Shown: positions 37,411 through 46,893, numbered from the stretch's first letter. The stretch: 64,000 nt of DNA from Bacteroidaceae bacterium (GCA_017647225.1 JAGCLA010000031.1:1-64000), one strand, 5' to 3'. Made by a program: numbers and translations. The notes: generated from the letters alone by a model not told the origin.

Positions 37411-37452
37411 AAATTGTAAAGGACAAACAAGCTTGTTTGTCCTTTACAATTT
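37411..37452 (-). terminator. Perfect 42-base palindrome after ispG
   Basis: Bases 37411-37452 are a perfect palindrome centred on AAGCTT, with arms AAATTGTAAAGGACAAACAAG and its complement (split: AAATTGTAAA and GGACAAACAAG). It starts one base after the ispG stop in the direction of transcription, so it is the ispG terminator. The real loop would open around the centre. Confidence 0.8.
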
Positions 37453-37453
37453 C

Positions 37454-39187
37454 TTATTTTCTGTCATTGTCTATAAGCTGCAACAACCTTTCTATAGCCT
37501 CCTCTTCGGGAATGTTCTTTTCAACGCACTCTTTCCTTCGATAAAGCGAAACCTTTCCGCGAGCCGCACCTACATAACCATAGTCGGCATCGGCCATTTC
37601 GCCCGGTCCGTTGACAATACAACCCATGACGCCAATCTTCAACCCTTTGAGATGTGCCGTAGCGGCCTTTATGCGTGCCAATGTTCCCTGAAGGTCATAC
37701 ATTGTACGTCCACAACCGGGACAAGCGATATATTCGGTCTTGCTTATGCGCGCACGTGTTGCCTGCAGTATTCCGAATGAAATTGAATTTATCTCAGTGG
37801 CAGTGCCTGCGCTGTTTTCCAGCCATAGGCCATCGGCAAGACCATCGATAAGCAACACACCAAGGTCTGCGGCAGCCTTCAGGCGCAATGTATCAACAGA
37901 GTTCTCTTTATATGCGCGATATATTACGACTGGTGCTGTAACACCTTCAACAACAAGCTTATGCACGACAGCCCTCAATTCGCCAACAGGATTGGCATGC
38001 GAAGATGAAGCTACAAGAACAACATCTTTCAATGACTTTATCTTCTCGACATTCTCTGCAGTCAAAGCATCAAGTGTTATTCCTACAAATGCTCCGTCAA
38101 CAGCATCAGCCATATCGCAGACTTTTATATCGGAAGCGATGAAGTCAGCCTTTACGCTTTCGTCATCGGCCACACCACCTACTACAACAGGCACATTCTC
38201 GCCACCGACAATGCCGACAGCCGTTGTAGCACGACGAACAGGCTCTTCGTAGTTGAAGCCGTCATAAGGCTGCGATTCGATTGGCGCATGGCCGTCACGT
38301 ACCGCAATATAATCGACAAGCTCTTTTGCAACAGGGATTTCGTTTTCCGGCGCTTCGGCAAGTGACACACGCAATGTATCACCTATACCGTCGGCAAGCA
38401 ACGCAGCTATTCCGACAGCACTTTTTATACGTCCGTCTTCGGCATCACCGGCCTCGGTAACACCAAGATGCAGAGGATACGAGATACCCTCTTCCGCCAT
38501 GACACGCACAAGACGGCGTACGGTAGTTACCATCATTGTGGTATTGCTTGTCTTTATAGACACCACAACATCGTTGAAGTTCTCATCGCGGCATATACGC
38601 AGGAACTCCATGCACGATTCGACCACTCCCGAAGGAGTATCGCCATAGCGGCTCATTATACGGTCGCTCAACGAGCCATGATTAACGCCCACGCGCACTG
38701 CCTTGCCCTCGGCCTTGCAAAGATTAAGAAAAGTGACGAATCGTTCACGCAAGCGTTTCAGTTCATCGGCATATTCAGCATCGGTATAATCGATATGTTT
38801 GAATGTACGTGCGGTATCGACATAGTTACCGGGGTTCACACGAACCTTGTCGGCATACTTTGTTGCAGTATCGGCAACCGAAGCATTGAAATGGACATCG
38901 GCTACAAGCGGAACATTATAGCCACGCGCAACAAGCTGTTCCTTGATGTTTCCAAGATTAACAGCCTCGCGGTTTCCCTGTGTTGTCAGGCGGACAAGTT
39001 CACCACCCTTATCGACGATACGTATAACCTGTTCCACGCTACCTTCGGTATCCATGGTGCCGGTATTGGTCATGGACTGCACCTTTATAGCGTGACCGTT
39101 ACCAATCTTTACCCCTCCCACGTTTACTTCAACAGTAGCACGGCGGGAGTAGTTGAACAGATTAATATCAGTTTGTCTTGTACTCAT
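37454..39187 (-). CDS. ispG: 4-hydroxy-3-methylbut-2-enyl-diphosphate synthase, long form
   Basis: 577 residues, much longer than E. coli IspG (372). The extra length is a middle domain between the TIM barrel (about 1-270) and the C-terminal iron-sulphur domain, as known for plant and Bacteroidetes enzymes. The 4Fe-4S cysteines are in CPGCGRTMYD and MGCIVNGPGE. It performs the penultimate step of the MEP isoprenoid pathway, which dxs (50.7 kb) begins. The 5' end overlaps the 3' end of purE by 20 bases, so the two are cotranscribed. Confidence 0.96.
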   Translation of the reverse strand: MSTRQTDINLFNYSRRATVEVNVGGVKIGNGHAIKVQSMTNTGTMDTEGSVEQVIRIVDKGGELVRLTTQGNREAVNLGNIKEQLVARGYNVPLVADVHFNASVADTATKYADKVRVNPGNYVDTARTFKHIDYTDAEYADELKRLRERFVTFLNLCKAEGKAVRVGVNHGSLSDRIMSRYGDTPSGVVESCMEFLRICRDENFNDVVVSIKTSNTTMMVTTVRRLVRVMAEEGISYPLHLGVTEAGDAEDGRIKSAVGIAALLADGIGDTLRVSLAEAPENEIPVAKELVDYIAVRDGHAPIESQPYDGFNYEEPVRRATTAVGIVGGENVPVVVGGVADDESVKADFIASDIKVCDMADAVDGAFVGITLDALTAENVEKIKSLKDVVLVASSSHANPVGELRAVVHKLVVEGVTAPVVIYRAYKENSVDTLRLKAAADLGVLLIDGLADGLWLENSAGTATEINSISFGILQATRARISKTEYIACPGCGRTMYDLQGTLARIKAATAHLKGLKIGVMGCIVNGPGEMADADYGYVGAARGKVSLYRRKECVEKNIPEEEAIERLLQLIDNDRK

Positions 39188-39674
39188 ATTTCAACTCCTT
39201 CAGGTCGTCGTTGGCCTTCTCTATTTTCTTTTTCAGATTATCTTTGTATTCAGCCAAGCGTGCAGCAAGAGCCTCATCGGCAAGCGACAGCATCTCTACA
39301 GCCAATATCGCTGCATTCAACGATGCATTGACACCTACTGTTGCAACAGGAATTCCCGGAGGCATCTGAACAATGGCAAGAAGAGCGTCCATACCGTCAA
39401 GAGTGCTGTTGATAGGCACACCGATAACAGGCAGAGTCGTGCTTGCGGCAATGACACCCGGCAAATGCGCGGCCATACCTGCAGCAGCGATAATTATTTT
39501 TATTCCACGTTCCTTAGCACCCTTTGAAAAAGCCTCAACAGCTTCAGGAGTACGGTGTGCCGAGAGTGCATTAACCTCAAAAGGCACTTGCATCTCGTTA
39601 AGGAAATCGGTTGCTTTCTTCATTACGGGAAGGTCCGATGTACTTCCCATTATAACACTTACAATAGCTTTCAT
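39168..39674 (-). CDS. purE: N5-carboxyaminoimidazole ribonucleotide mutase, class I
   Basis: 168 residues, class I PurE. The family motifs GSTSDLPVM, ALSAHRTPE and GMAAHLPGVIAA form the nucleotide and carboxylate sites. It moves the carboxyl group of N5-CAIR to carbon 4 in purine synthesis. A charged helical extension (about 140-168) closes the protein. The gene lies 26 bases after fbp and overlaps ispG by 20 bases, forming an fbp-purE-ispG run with no pathway relation among the three. Confidence 0.95.
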   Translation of the reverse strand: MKAIVSVIMGSTSDLPVMKKATDFLNEMQVPFEVNALSAHRTPEAVEAFSKGAKERGIKIIIAAAGMAAHLPGVIAASTTLPVIGVPINSTLDGMDALLAIVQMPPGIPVATVGVNASLNAAILAVEMLSLADEALAARLAEYKDNLKKKIEKANDDLKELKYEYKTN

Positions 39675-39700
39675 ATATCTTTATTTTATTGGATTTTCTT

Positions 39701-41692
39701 TTATGGTCTTTCCTTTATGATACCCTTACGGTAAGCATAGAGCAGACGTTGCAGGTCGGCCACCTTTACCATAATGCCGCGACCTATGTCTGTATCACGC
39801 ACCTTTTCGCGTTCACCGACCTTTTCGACGATATTTATTGTACCGTCAATGTCGGTTCCGTTAAGAATGGCCTCCTCGGTTGAGGTAAACGGAGTAAGCT
39901 GCACAAGCTCAAAGCCACGACTGTGGTAAACGAGAGTATATCCGGCAATACCTGTACGGTTGTGGTATATCTTGGAGAAACCGCCATCGATGACCATAAG
40001 ACGTCCGTCGGCCTTGATAGGTGTTTCACCCTTGAACACACGTACAGGAACGTGGCCGTTGATGATGTGACGATGGTCACCTTTCACACCGAATTCGTCA
40101 AGGATACGGTCACAAACATCGGCATTGTCACGCAGAATATAGTACCAGCCTTTAGGCTCTTTCTGCACCTCCTTGTCGTCAAGGAGATAACGCTCGAATG
40201 TTGCCATTTTTGCCTTGCCGAACAATGGCGATTCAGGGCCACACCACAAATACCAGAAGAAGTCGGCATACTTGTTGCGTACCTCGACATCGACATCATT
40301 GTCGAAAGCTGTACGCGCCATACGTTCTACCTTTTTCAAGAGTTCCTTACCCTTGACAGGCACACCGTCAAACACAACCTCACGCATTGAGCCGTCCTCG
40401 TTGATAGGCACAGCCGCGTGGAACATCAGGTTCGAGTTGTATATCATATACATACCTCCACGCATAAGCAGGCAGTTCACATGAGCCTGCAGACGCTCAC
40501 TGCGCATGAACGAGTGTCGCAAGCGGTCCACGACATCCTGCTCCTCGGGAGTCAGGGCATACGGGTTGGCAGGGTCGAATGTAGGCCATAGCTTGTCTTT
40601 CAATTCATACTCCTTACCGTCGATAACGACAACGCCTTTATCCTTGTTGATGCCTTCCATTATACAACGGTCCATCATATTCCATTCGGGATGCTGCATT
40701 GCTATCTGACCCGACAGCTTGAATTCTATTACAGATATTGCCTTATGCATCTGGGCTATAAGACGTACATCCTTTTCGTTGAAGTTTGTACGCTCCTCAT
40801 CTACGCGTGGCTGATAGATTTCACATGGGTCGTCGGCATACTGCTCCATGGCAAATGTAGCCAAAGGAACCATATTTATGGCATAGCCGTCTTCAAGAGT
40901 TGTCATATTGGCATCGCGCAACGAGAGGCGCAACACGCTGGCTATACAGCAGGTATTACCCGCAGCTGCACCCATCCACAATACATCGTGGTTACCCCAT
41001 GTAATGTCAAGATGATGATATTCGCACAAGGCGTCCATTATGTGATGCGCACCCGGGCCACGGTCAAAGATGTCGCCAAGGATATGCAGACGGTCAATGA
41101 CAAGACGCTGTATAAGATAGCACAGCGCGGTCACGAAGTGGTCGGCACGTCCTGTTCCTATAATAGTTTCTATAATGACAGTGAAATAGGCCTGCTTGTT
41201 CTGGTAGTCGTTAGCCTCATGCATAAGCTCCTCGATGATGTAGGCATACTCCTCGGGGAGGCTCTTACGAACCTTTGAACGTGTATATTTCGATGACACA
41301 TTGCGACACACCACAATCAGGCGGTTAAGAGAATTCGTATAATACTCGTTGAGGTCAACACCCGAAAGACGCACCAATTTCAGTTTTTCTTCGGGGTAGT
41401 ATATAAGAGTACACAAATCCTTTTTCTCTTCCTCGCTTATAGTATTGCCAAAAAGTTCATTAACCTTGCGTTTGATGTTACCCGAAGCATTGCGTAATAT
41501 ATGCTGAAAAGCCTCATGCTCACCATGCAGGTCGGCAAGAAAATGCTCTGTCGGTTTAGGCAGATGAAGAATAGCCTCGAGGTTGATTATTTCCGTTGTC
41601 ACGCTCGACACAGTAGGAAAATCACGTGCAAGCAGACGCAAGTATCTGAGGTCTTCCTTGACCTCTTCAATTGTTACATGCGGTTTTGACAT
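39701..41692 (-). CDS. fbp: Fructose-1,6-bisphosphatase, class III
   Basis: 663 residues, the class III enzyme of Firmicutes and Bacteroidetes, unrelated to class I. The metallophosphatase motifs are GDIFDRGPGAH, WGNHDVLWMG and the C-terminal NGHVPV with a following His region. It converts fructose-1,6-bisphosphate to fructose-6-phosphate in gluconeogenesis. A consensus promoter and a small hairpin lie upstream, so it is the probable head of the fbp-purE-ispG transcript. Confidence 0.95.
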   Translation of the reverse strand: MSKPHVTIEEVKEDLRYLRLLARDFPTVSSVTTEIINLEAILHLPKPTEHFLADLHGEHEAFQHILRNASGNIKRKVNELFGNTISEEEKKDLCTLIYYPEEKLKLVRLSGVDLNEYYTNSLNRLIVVCRNVSSKYTRSKVRKSLPEEYAYIIEELMHEANDYQNKQAYFTVIIETIIGTGRADHFVTALCYLIQRLVIDRLHILGDIFDRGPGAHHIMDALCEYHHLDITWGNHDVLWMGAAAGNTCCIASVLRLSLRDANMTTLEDGYAINMVPLATFAMEQYADDPCEIYQPRVDEERTNFNEKDVRLIAQMHKAISVIEFKLSGQIAMQHPEWNMMDRCIMEGINKDKGVVVIDGKEYELKDKLWPTFDPANPYALTPEEQDVVDRLRHSFMRSERLQAHVNCLLMRGGMYMIYNSNLMFHAAVPINEDGSMREVVFDGVPVKGKELLKKVERMARTAFDNDVDVEVRNKYADFFWYLWCGPESPLFGKAKMATFERYLLDDKEVQKEPKGWYYILRDNADVCDRILDEFGVKGDHRHIINGHVPVRVFKGETPIKADGRLMVIDGGFSKIYHNRTGIAGYTLVYHSRGFELVQLTPFTSTEEAILNGTDIDGTINIVEKVGEREKVRDTDIGRGIMVKVADLQRLLYAYRKGIIKERP

Positions 41693-41715
41693 AATTCTAA
41701 ATCTTTATGTAAGTC

Positions 41716-41736
41716 AGAGGCATACAGAAAGCCTCT
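41716..41736 (-). promoter_or_regulatory. Hairpin in the fbp 5' leader
   Basis: AGAGGC (41716-41721) and GCCTCT (41731-41736) form a 6-bp stem with a 9-base loop, lying between the fbp promoter and its start codon. No terminator T-tract follows in the fbp direction. Confidence 0.3.
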
Positions 41737-41747
41737 TTTATATATCG

Positions 41748-41777
41748 CAAATATACTTAATATTTCACAAAAGGCAA
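41748..41777 (-). promoter_or_regulatory. Promoter of fbp
   Basis: On the minus strand, TTG (complement of 41775-41777), a 19-base spacer and TATATTTG (complement of 41748-41755) fit the Bacteroidetes consensus. Confidence 0.65.
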
Positions 41778-41790
41778 ATAATATGCAAAA

Positions 41791-43221
41791 TTACTCTTTG
41801 CGCAGCCTTGCAACAGGTATATGCAGTTGTTCCCTATACTTGGCAACAGTGCGTCTTGCGACGCTGTATCCACGTTCCGCAAGCATCTCCTGCAAAGCCT
41901 GGTCGGTCAACGGCGAATTCTTGTCCTCGCCATCAACGAGTTCCTTTATTACAGCAAACAGTTCATACACCGACTGTTGCGTTCCGTCGTCTTTTGTTAT
42001 GCCGTCGCTGAAGAAGTATTTCAGAGGAGATATACTCCAAGGTGTCTGAACATACTTGCTGTTGCTTACGCGCGAAATTGTGGATATGTCAAACCCTGTC
42101 ATGTTGGCAATATCCTCAAGAATCATAGGTTTGAGATAAGCCTCATCGCCGCCGTTTATAAAGAACTCCTTTTGCCTTGCCACAATGGCACGCATGGTTG
42201 AAAGCATGGTATTCTCACGTTGCTGTACCGCGCTGATGAAACCTTTTGCCGCATCTATTTTCTGTTTAAGGAATAACGCGGCAGCCTTCTGTTCCTGATT
42301 ACCACCGACGAGCTGTTCATCAAGCATCTGCACATATTCGTCGTTCACTTTAAGTTCGGGAACATGAATGTTGTTAAGCGACACATATACGTTGTCATCA
42401 ACAACATCAAGCACAAAGTCTGGTATTATCTGCTGACGGCTGAAACCGACGCCCTCACTTAAAGAGGCACCCGGTCTTGGGTTAAGACGTACTATATCGG
42501 CTATTGCAGCACGACATTCATCGTTTCCGACACCGAGTTTGTCAGCTATCAGTTCCCAGCGTTTTGCCGTAAAGTCATCATAGAAATCACTCACAATACG
42601 TTTCTGTAATGTGAGATCACGAGCGCCACTGTTGCGTTCAAGCTGCAGTATCAACGACTCCTGCAGGCTTCTTGCCGCTATGCCGGCAGGCTCAAAGCCC
42701 TGAATGAGAGAAAGTACATGAAGTATCTGCTCCCTGTCGGTCATGACATTGCCATAGATGAGCAGTTCGTCTTCAATCTCCGAAATATCCTTACGCAAAA
42801 GGCCGTCCTCGTCGAGCGAGCCGATGATATATTCACCTACAGCCATTTCCTGTTGTGTCAACTGCAATTCGCCAAGTTGCTCAAGCAGTGTATCGCCGAA
42901 CGAGAGCATATCACCCACAGGAATGTCTGCACTGCGGGCATATCCCGTTGACACCGGGATTTCGTCATTACCGCTGTAGTCGTCATCGCTGTCGTGCGAT
43001 ATTTCGTTAACAACATCGCCCTCGCCGGCACTATCTCCCGGCAACTCGTCACGTTCAACAACTTCAAGAGCCGGATTATCCATAACCTCACTACGCACCC
43101 TGTCCTCGATTTCCATTGTCGTCAATTCGAGAATCTGAACGGTAAGCAGCTGCTGTGGCGACAGCGTCTGCGTCAATACCTGTTCCTGTTTTTGCGTTTG
43201 CGTAAAGGCGTTTTTCACCAT
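41791..43221 (-). CDS. rpoN: RNA polymerase sigma-54 factor
   Basis: 476 residues. The Gln-rich activator-interaction region (SPQQLLTVQILELTTMEIE) is at the N-terminus, an acidic spacer follows (about 55-90), then the core-binding domain and the C-terminal DNA-binding part with the RpoN box ARRTVAKYRE. It directs polymerase to -24/-12 promoters that need an enhancer-binding ATPase. It starts 6 bases after the TGS-uridine kinase gene, so the two are one transcript. No sigma-54 activator gene is in the window. Confidence 0.96.
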   Translation of the reverse strand: MVKNAFTQTQKQEQVLTQTLSPQQLLTVQILELTTMEIEDRVRSEVMDNPALEVVERDELPGDSAGEGDVVNEISHDSDDDYSGNDEIPVSTGYARSADIPVGDMLSFGDTLLEQLGELQLTQQEMAVGEYIIGSLDEDGLLRKDISEIEDELLIYGNVMTDREQILHVLSLIQGFEPAGIAARSLQESLILQLERNSGARDLTLQKRIVSDFYDDFTAKRWELIADKLGVGNDECRAAIADIVRLNPRPGASLSEGVGFSRQQIIPDFVLDVVDDNVYVSLNNIHVPELKVNDEYVQMLDEQLVGGNQEQKAAALFLKQKIDAAKGFISAVQQRENTMLSTMRAIVARQKEFFINGGDEAYLKPMILEDIANMTGFDISTISRVSNSKYVQTPWSISPLKYFFSDGITKDDGTQQSVYELFAVIKELVDGEDKNSPLTDQALQEMLAERGYSVARRTVAKYREQLHIPVARLRKE

Positions 43222-43227
43222 GGTAAA

Positions 43228-44871
43228 TCAGTACTTGAAGCTACTTCCTCCAAGGAACTCTCGCACCACCGATGTAGGCGGAAGTTCATTGTCCTGCAAA
43301 GGTACTACATATTCCAACAAATGCAAAAGCCTTCGCGCCTCGGAATACTCTTTAATGTTCTGCGGAACGGCACGCAATATCGGCTCTGCGTGTGTCTTCA
43401 GCACTGCCAATTCATAGAACAGAGAAGAGTTGAACATTACATCGGCATTCTCCTGATAAGGGAATATCCACTCCTCTTCGCCCTCGCGGACACTTGGCCA
43501 ACGCTGTATAGTCTCGACAGCCGAATATCCACGGTATTTAGCATCGCGCAACATACGGCGCAACAGGCGGTTGTCCGATGTCGATATATAGTTATGATAA
43601 TCCAATTTAATTGATGTAAGCGCCGACACATATATGCGGAACTTTTCACTGTCGGCAACCTGCGATGTAAGCAACGGGTTCAGAGCATGTGTACCCTCTA
43701 TAACAAGAACCATCTGCGGAGTCAGTTTAAGCTTGTTACCCTTGTATTCGCGTTCGCCACTGACAAAGTTGTAATAAGGGAGTTCAACCTCTTCGCCGGC
43801 AAGTATTCGTGTCAGCGACTCGTTGAAATATGGCAGGTCAATCGAATATATCGACTCGAAGTCATAATCGCCGTCGGGCTTGCGCGGTGTCTCGGTACGG
43901 TTCACGAAGAAATCGTCGAGAGATATTGCATACGGACGCAAGCCACACGCAAGCAGTTGCACGCTCAAGCGTTTGCTGAATGTTGTCTTTCCCGATGATG
44001 AAGGACCGGCTATAAGCACTACCCTTGCATTACGTGCCTGTATCTCGTCGGCAATCGTTGACAAACGACGTTCCTGAAGCACCTCCGACACATTTACAAG
44101 ATCGACACCAAACCCGGCACGGACACCCTTGTTGAAGTCGCCGATAGTCTCTACTCCCATTTTCTGATGCCATTGCAGACGTTCCTCAAAGAGGTCCTGC
44201 AATTTATCTTGCGGTATTTTATCTTCAAGTTCTTTTGGGCGCTCCTTATTTGGAACACGCAACAACACGCCATCGGCAAATTTTTCAATTTCAAACAGAT
44301 TTATATACCCAGTGCTTGGAACAAGACCATGATAATAGCTGTCGATATAGCCGTCAAGTTCATAATAACTTGTATATAGGCGGTCGTATGTCTCGAGCAG
44401 CTTGACCTTGTCGGTACGTCCTACCTCGCGGAACAGGTCTATTGCCTCTTCGGTATGACATTCCACCCTCTTGAACGGGATATTGCTCTCTACTATGAGA
44501 TGCATCTTCTCGCGCACAAGAGCAACCTGCTCTTCGGTGATTTCCCTGTCCATACGGCAATAATAGCCTTTTGAGATAGCATTCTCAAAACGGACAATCT
44601 CTCTTGGGAATACCTCGTTCATGGCCTTCATGAATATAAAGGTCAAAGAACGGACATACATACGCATTCCGTCGTCCGAGGTTATATCGATAAACTCCAC
44701 GTCCTTATTACGATAAATGGTTGTCGCAAGTCCCAGAGTTACATTGTTCACTCTTGCCGCTATTGGGCCATAAGGCATGTCAAGCTCAAGACCATCGTAA
44801 ATTTCCGACAAAGTAGAACCCTTTGGAAAATCCTTTGTCACTCCGTTGTTAAGACAATAGATATGTATCAT
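43228..44871 (-). CDS. TGS-domain nucleoside (uridine) kinase-like protein
   Basis: 547 residues. An N-terminal TGS-like domain (about 1-65) and a threonyl-tRNA-synthetase second-additional-domain-like region (about 66-200) precede a uridine kinase/phosphoribulokinase-type P-loop domain with GPSSSGKTTF (289-298) and DDFFVNR. The kinase half suggests phosphorylation of uridine or cytidine, but the RNA-binding-like front end is unusual and the true substrate is not known. The same architecture is familiar from other Bacteroidetes and Firmicutes. It is the first gene of a unit with rpoN (6-base gap) and has a consensus promoter. Confidence 0.88.
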   Translation of the reverse strand: MIHIYCLNNGVTKDFPKGSTLSEIYDGLELDMPYGPIAARVNNVTLGLATTIYRNKDVEFIDITSDDGMRMYVRSLTFIFMKAMNEVFPREIVRFENAISKGYYCRMDREITEEQVALVREKMHLIVESNIPFKRVECHTEEAIDLFREVGRTDKVKLLETYDRLYTSYYELDGYIDSYYHGLVPSTGYINLFEIEKFADGVLLRVPNKERPKELEDKIPQDKLQDLFEERLQWHQKMGVETIGDFNKGVRAGFGVDLVNVSEVLQERRLSTIADEIQARNARVVLIAGPSSSGKTTFSKRLSVQLLACGLRPYAISLDDFFVNRTETPRKPDGDYDFESIYSIDLPYFNESLTRILAGEEVELPYYNFVSGEREYKGNKLKLTPQMVLVIEGTHALNPLLTSQVADSEKFRIYVSALTSIKLDYHNYISTSDNRLLRRMLRDAKYRGYSAVETIQRWPSVREGEEEWIFPYQENADVMFNSSLFYELAVLKTHAEPILRAVPQNIKEYSEARRLLHLLEYVVPLQDNELPPTSVVREFLGGSSFKY

Positions 44872-44891
44872 GGCGATATTGTTTTACTATG

Positions 44892-44921
44892 CGAAGATAG
44901 GAACAAATTGCAGCAAAGCAA
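44892..44921 (-). promoter_or_regulatory. Promoter of the TGS-uridine kinase/rpoN unit
   Basis: On the minus strand, TTG (complement of 44919-44921), a 19-base spacer and TATCTTCG (complement of 44892-44899) form a near-consensus promoter 21 bases before the ATG. Confidence 0.6.
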
Positions 44922-44961
44922 CAATTTTCACTAATTTTAAACTAATTCGGCCAATATATAC

Positions 44962-44992
44962 TTGACATTGGCAGAACATTGTATTACATTTG
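44962..44992 (+). promoter_or_regulatory. Promoter of the ATPase-DUF4435 pair
   Basis: TTG at 44962-44964, exactly 20 bases, then TACATTTG at 44985-44992: a full match to the Bacteroidetes consensus. Transcription would begin near 44999, which excludes the TTG at 44990 as start codon. Confidence 0.75.
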
Positions 44993-45013
44993 CTTGCAAC
45001 AAAAGTACCGCTT

Positions 45014-45838
45014 ATGGAAAAAATGGCACAATACATAAAGAGTATCGAGATTGATTCTTTATGGAGCAACCGAAAACATATATACTGGGAGCTACGCCCT
45101 GATGTAAACATTTTAAGTGGCAGCAACGGTGTCGGCAAGAGTACAATCATCAACCGTTCGGCACGTCATTTGAAAGTGATGCGTAAGGGACTTATAACAG
45201 CCAATCCCGAGGACGGAGTACGAATAACATTCTACCCCGAAGATGCACAAGGCATACATTTTGATGTCATAAGCAGTATTGACCGTCCCATATTGAGCGG
45301 CGACATGCTTGAAAAGATTCCCGGAGCAGACATACGCACCGAGCTCGACTGGCAGCTATACAACCTGCAACGCCGCTATCTCAACTATCAGGTAAACGTG
45401 GGCAACCGCATAATAACCTTGCTGACATCGGGCAACCACGACGACCAACGCCTTGCCACAGAACTGACAAAGCCAAAGAAGCTTTTCCAGGACATGGTTG
45501 ACGAGCTTTTCGCCCCGACAGCAAAGACCATTGCACGCGACAGCAACGAGATATTCTTCAACCAGTACGGCGAAACAATCTCGCCATACGTGCTATCTTC
45601 GGGCGAGAAGCAGATGCTTGTAATCCTGCTCACAGCACTTGTGCAGGAGAACCGCCCCGGAGTAATGCTTATGGACGAGCCTGAGATTTCACTGCATATC
45701 GAATGGCAGCAACGTCTTATAAGCCTTGTACGCACCCTGAACCCCAATACACAGATAATATTGTGTACACATTCACCGGCAATAATAATGGACGGCTGGA
45801 TGGACGCTGTTACTGAGATTGAGGATATTACAAAATAA
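45014..45838 (+). CDS. AAA/ABC-type ATPase of the two-gene ATPase-DUF4435 cassette
   Basis: 274 residues from the ATG at 45014; a longer TTG start at 44990 overlaps the promoter. It has a complete SMC/OLD-like ATPase: Walker A GSNGVGKST (36-44), signature LSSGEKQ (about 195), Walker B VMLMDEPEISLH (about 218) and a switch histidine in CTHSP (about 252). There is no coiled-coil arm, so it is a compact version. It lies 17 bases before a DUF4435 (Toprim-like) gene, has its own promoter and ends at a shared terminator. ATPase plus DUF4435 is the layout of the PARIS defence system (AriA-AriB), but a conserved non-defence role in Bacteroidetes is also possible. Confidence 0.85.
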   Translation: MEKMAQYIKSIEIDSLWSNRKHIYWELRPDVNILSGSNGVGKSTIINRSARHLKVMRKGLITANPEDGVRITFYPEDAQGIHFDVISSIDRPILSGDMLEKIPGADIRTELDWQLYNLQRRYLNYQVNVGNRIITLLTSGNHDDQRLATELTKPKKLFQDMVDELFAPTAKTIARDSNEIFFNQYGETISPYVLSSGEKQMLVILLTALVQENRPGVMLMDEPEISLHIEWQQRLISLVRTLNPNTQIILCTHSPAIIMDGWMDAVTEIEDITK

Positions 45839-45855
45839 ACACCGACAAATGAGAT

Positions 45856-46848
45856 ATGAAAAGGCTCACTGAATATCTCAATTCAAACTTCATAGAGGCG
45901 GCCAATTCACTACGTCCAAAGAGAGCCGCACAACGCATCATAGCATACGTAGAAAGTTATGATGACATATCTTTTTGGCGTTCGGTATTCAACGAGTACG
46001 AAAGCGACAAGCTACATTTCGAGATACTGTTGCCGGCACGTACCAAGCTTACCAAAGGCAAGAAACAGGCAATGATGAACATGCTCGGCAAGGCGTACGG
46101 CCGTAACATGATAGCCTGCGTTGACAGCGATTACGACTACCTCTTACAAGGCGCTACAGCCACATCGCGTCAGATGCTGAACAACCGATATATCCTTCAC
46201 ACATATACATACGCGATAGAGAACTACAGATGTTATGCCGACAGCCTGAAGCAGGTATGCGTCCTTTGCACACAGAACGACAGGAACGTCATTGACTTCA
46301 ACGAGTTCTTCAAGCTGTATTCACGCATCTGCTACCCGTTGTTTGCATGGAATATTCTCTTGTACCGCAAGCAGGACACAAGAACAATGAGCATGCTCAA
46401 GTTCTGCGAGATAGTACGTTTGTCGTCGTTCACCGTTGGCAACCCTGCATATTCATTACAACAACTCAGCAACCGCGTAAACCACAACATCAAACTTTTG
46501 GAGAACCAACACCCGGAACTTATAAACGAGTGCGAGGAGCTGAAGAAGGAACTTACCGGACTTGGCATACACCCCGACGAGACATATTTCTATATACAGG
46601 GACATCATATAATGAACAATGTTGTCATGCGAGTGATGCAACCCGTATGCCGCCACCTACGCAACAAACGCGAAGAGGAAATTGGCAAGTTGGCGTACCA
46701 CCGCCAGCAATACAACAATGAGCTCGCGTCGTACCGCCACAGCCAATGCGATGTAGCCATGATGCTTAGCAAGAACACCGACTACAAGGATGCACCGCCA
46801 TACTTACGGCTAAAGGCAGACATTGAAGAGTTACTGAAAATTGTATAG
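45856..46848 (+). CDS. DUF4435 protein, Toprim-like putative nuclease
   Basis: 330 residues, no signal or membrane segment. The N-terminal part has the Toprim layout: an acidic residue after a hydrophobic strand (Glu33 in AYVESYDDISFW) and a DxD pair after a second strand (Asp90 and Asp92 in IACVDSDYDY). DUF4435 also has the following AIENYRCY stretch. In PARIS, AriB is a DUF4435 Toprim nuclease released by its ATPase partner. The C-terminal half is helical and of unknown role. It follows the ATPase by 17 bases and shares its promoter and terminator. The metal-binding residues appear intact, so it may be an active nuclease; this is inference. Confidence 0.82.
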   Translation: MKRLTEYLNSNFIEAANSLRPKRAAQRIIAYVESYDDISFWRSVFNEYESDKLHFEILLPARTKLTKGKKQAMMNMLGKAYGRNMIACVDSDYDYLLQGATATSRQMLNNRYILHTYTYAIENYRCYADSLKQVCVLCTQNDRNVIDFNEFFKLYSRICYPLFAWNILLYRKQDTRTMSMLKFCEIVRLSSFTVGNPAYSLQQLSNRVNHNIKLLENQHPELINECEELKKELTGLGIHPDETYFYIQGHHIMNNVVMRVMQPVCRHLRNKREEEIGKLAYHRQQYNNELASYRHSQCDVAMMLSKNTDYKDAPPYLRLKADIEELLKIV

Positions 46849-46857
46849 AAGAATACA

Positions 46858-46893
46858 AAAACAGCGAAGTTCTAAAAAGAACTTCGCTGTTTT
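46858..46893 (+). terminator. Terminator of the ATPase-DUF4435 pair
   Basis: AAACAGCGAAGTTCT-type 16-bp stem (46858-46873 with 46878-46893), AAAA loop and a T-run at the end, starting 10 bases after the DUF4435 stop. Confidence 0.92.
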
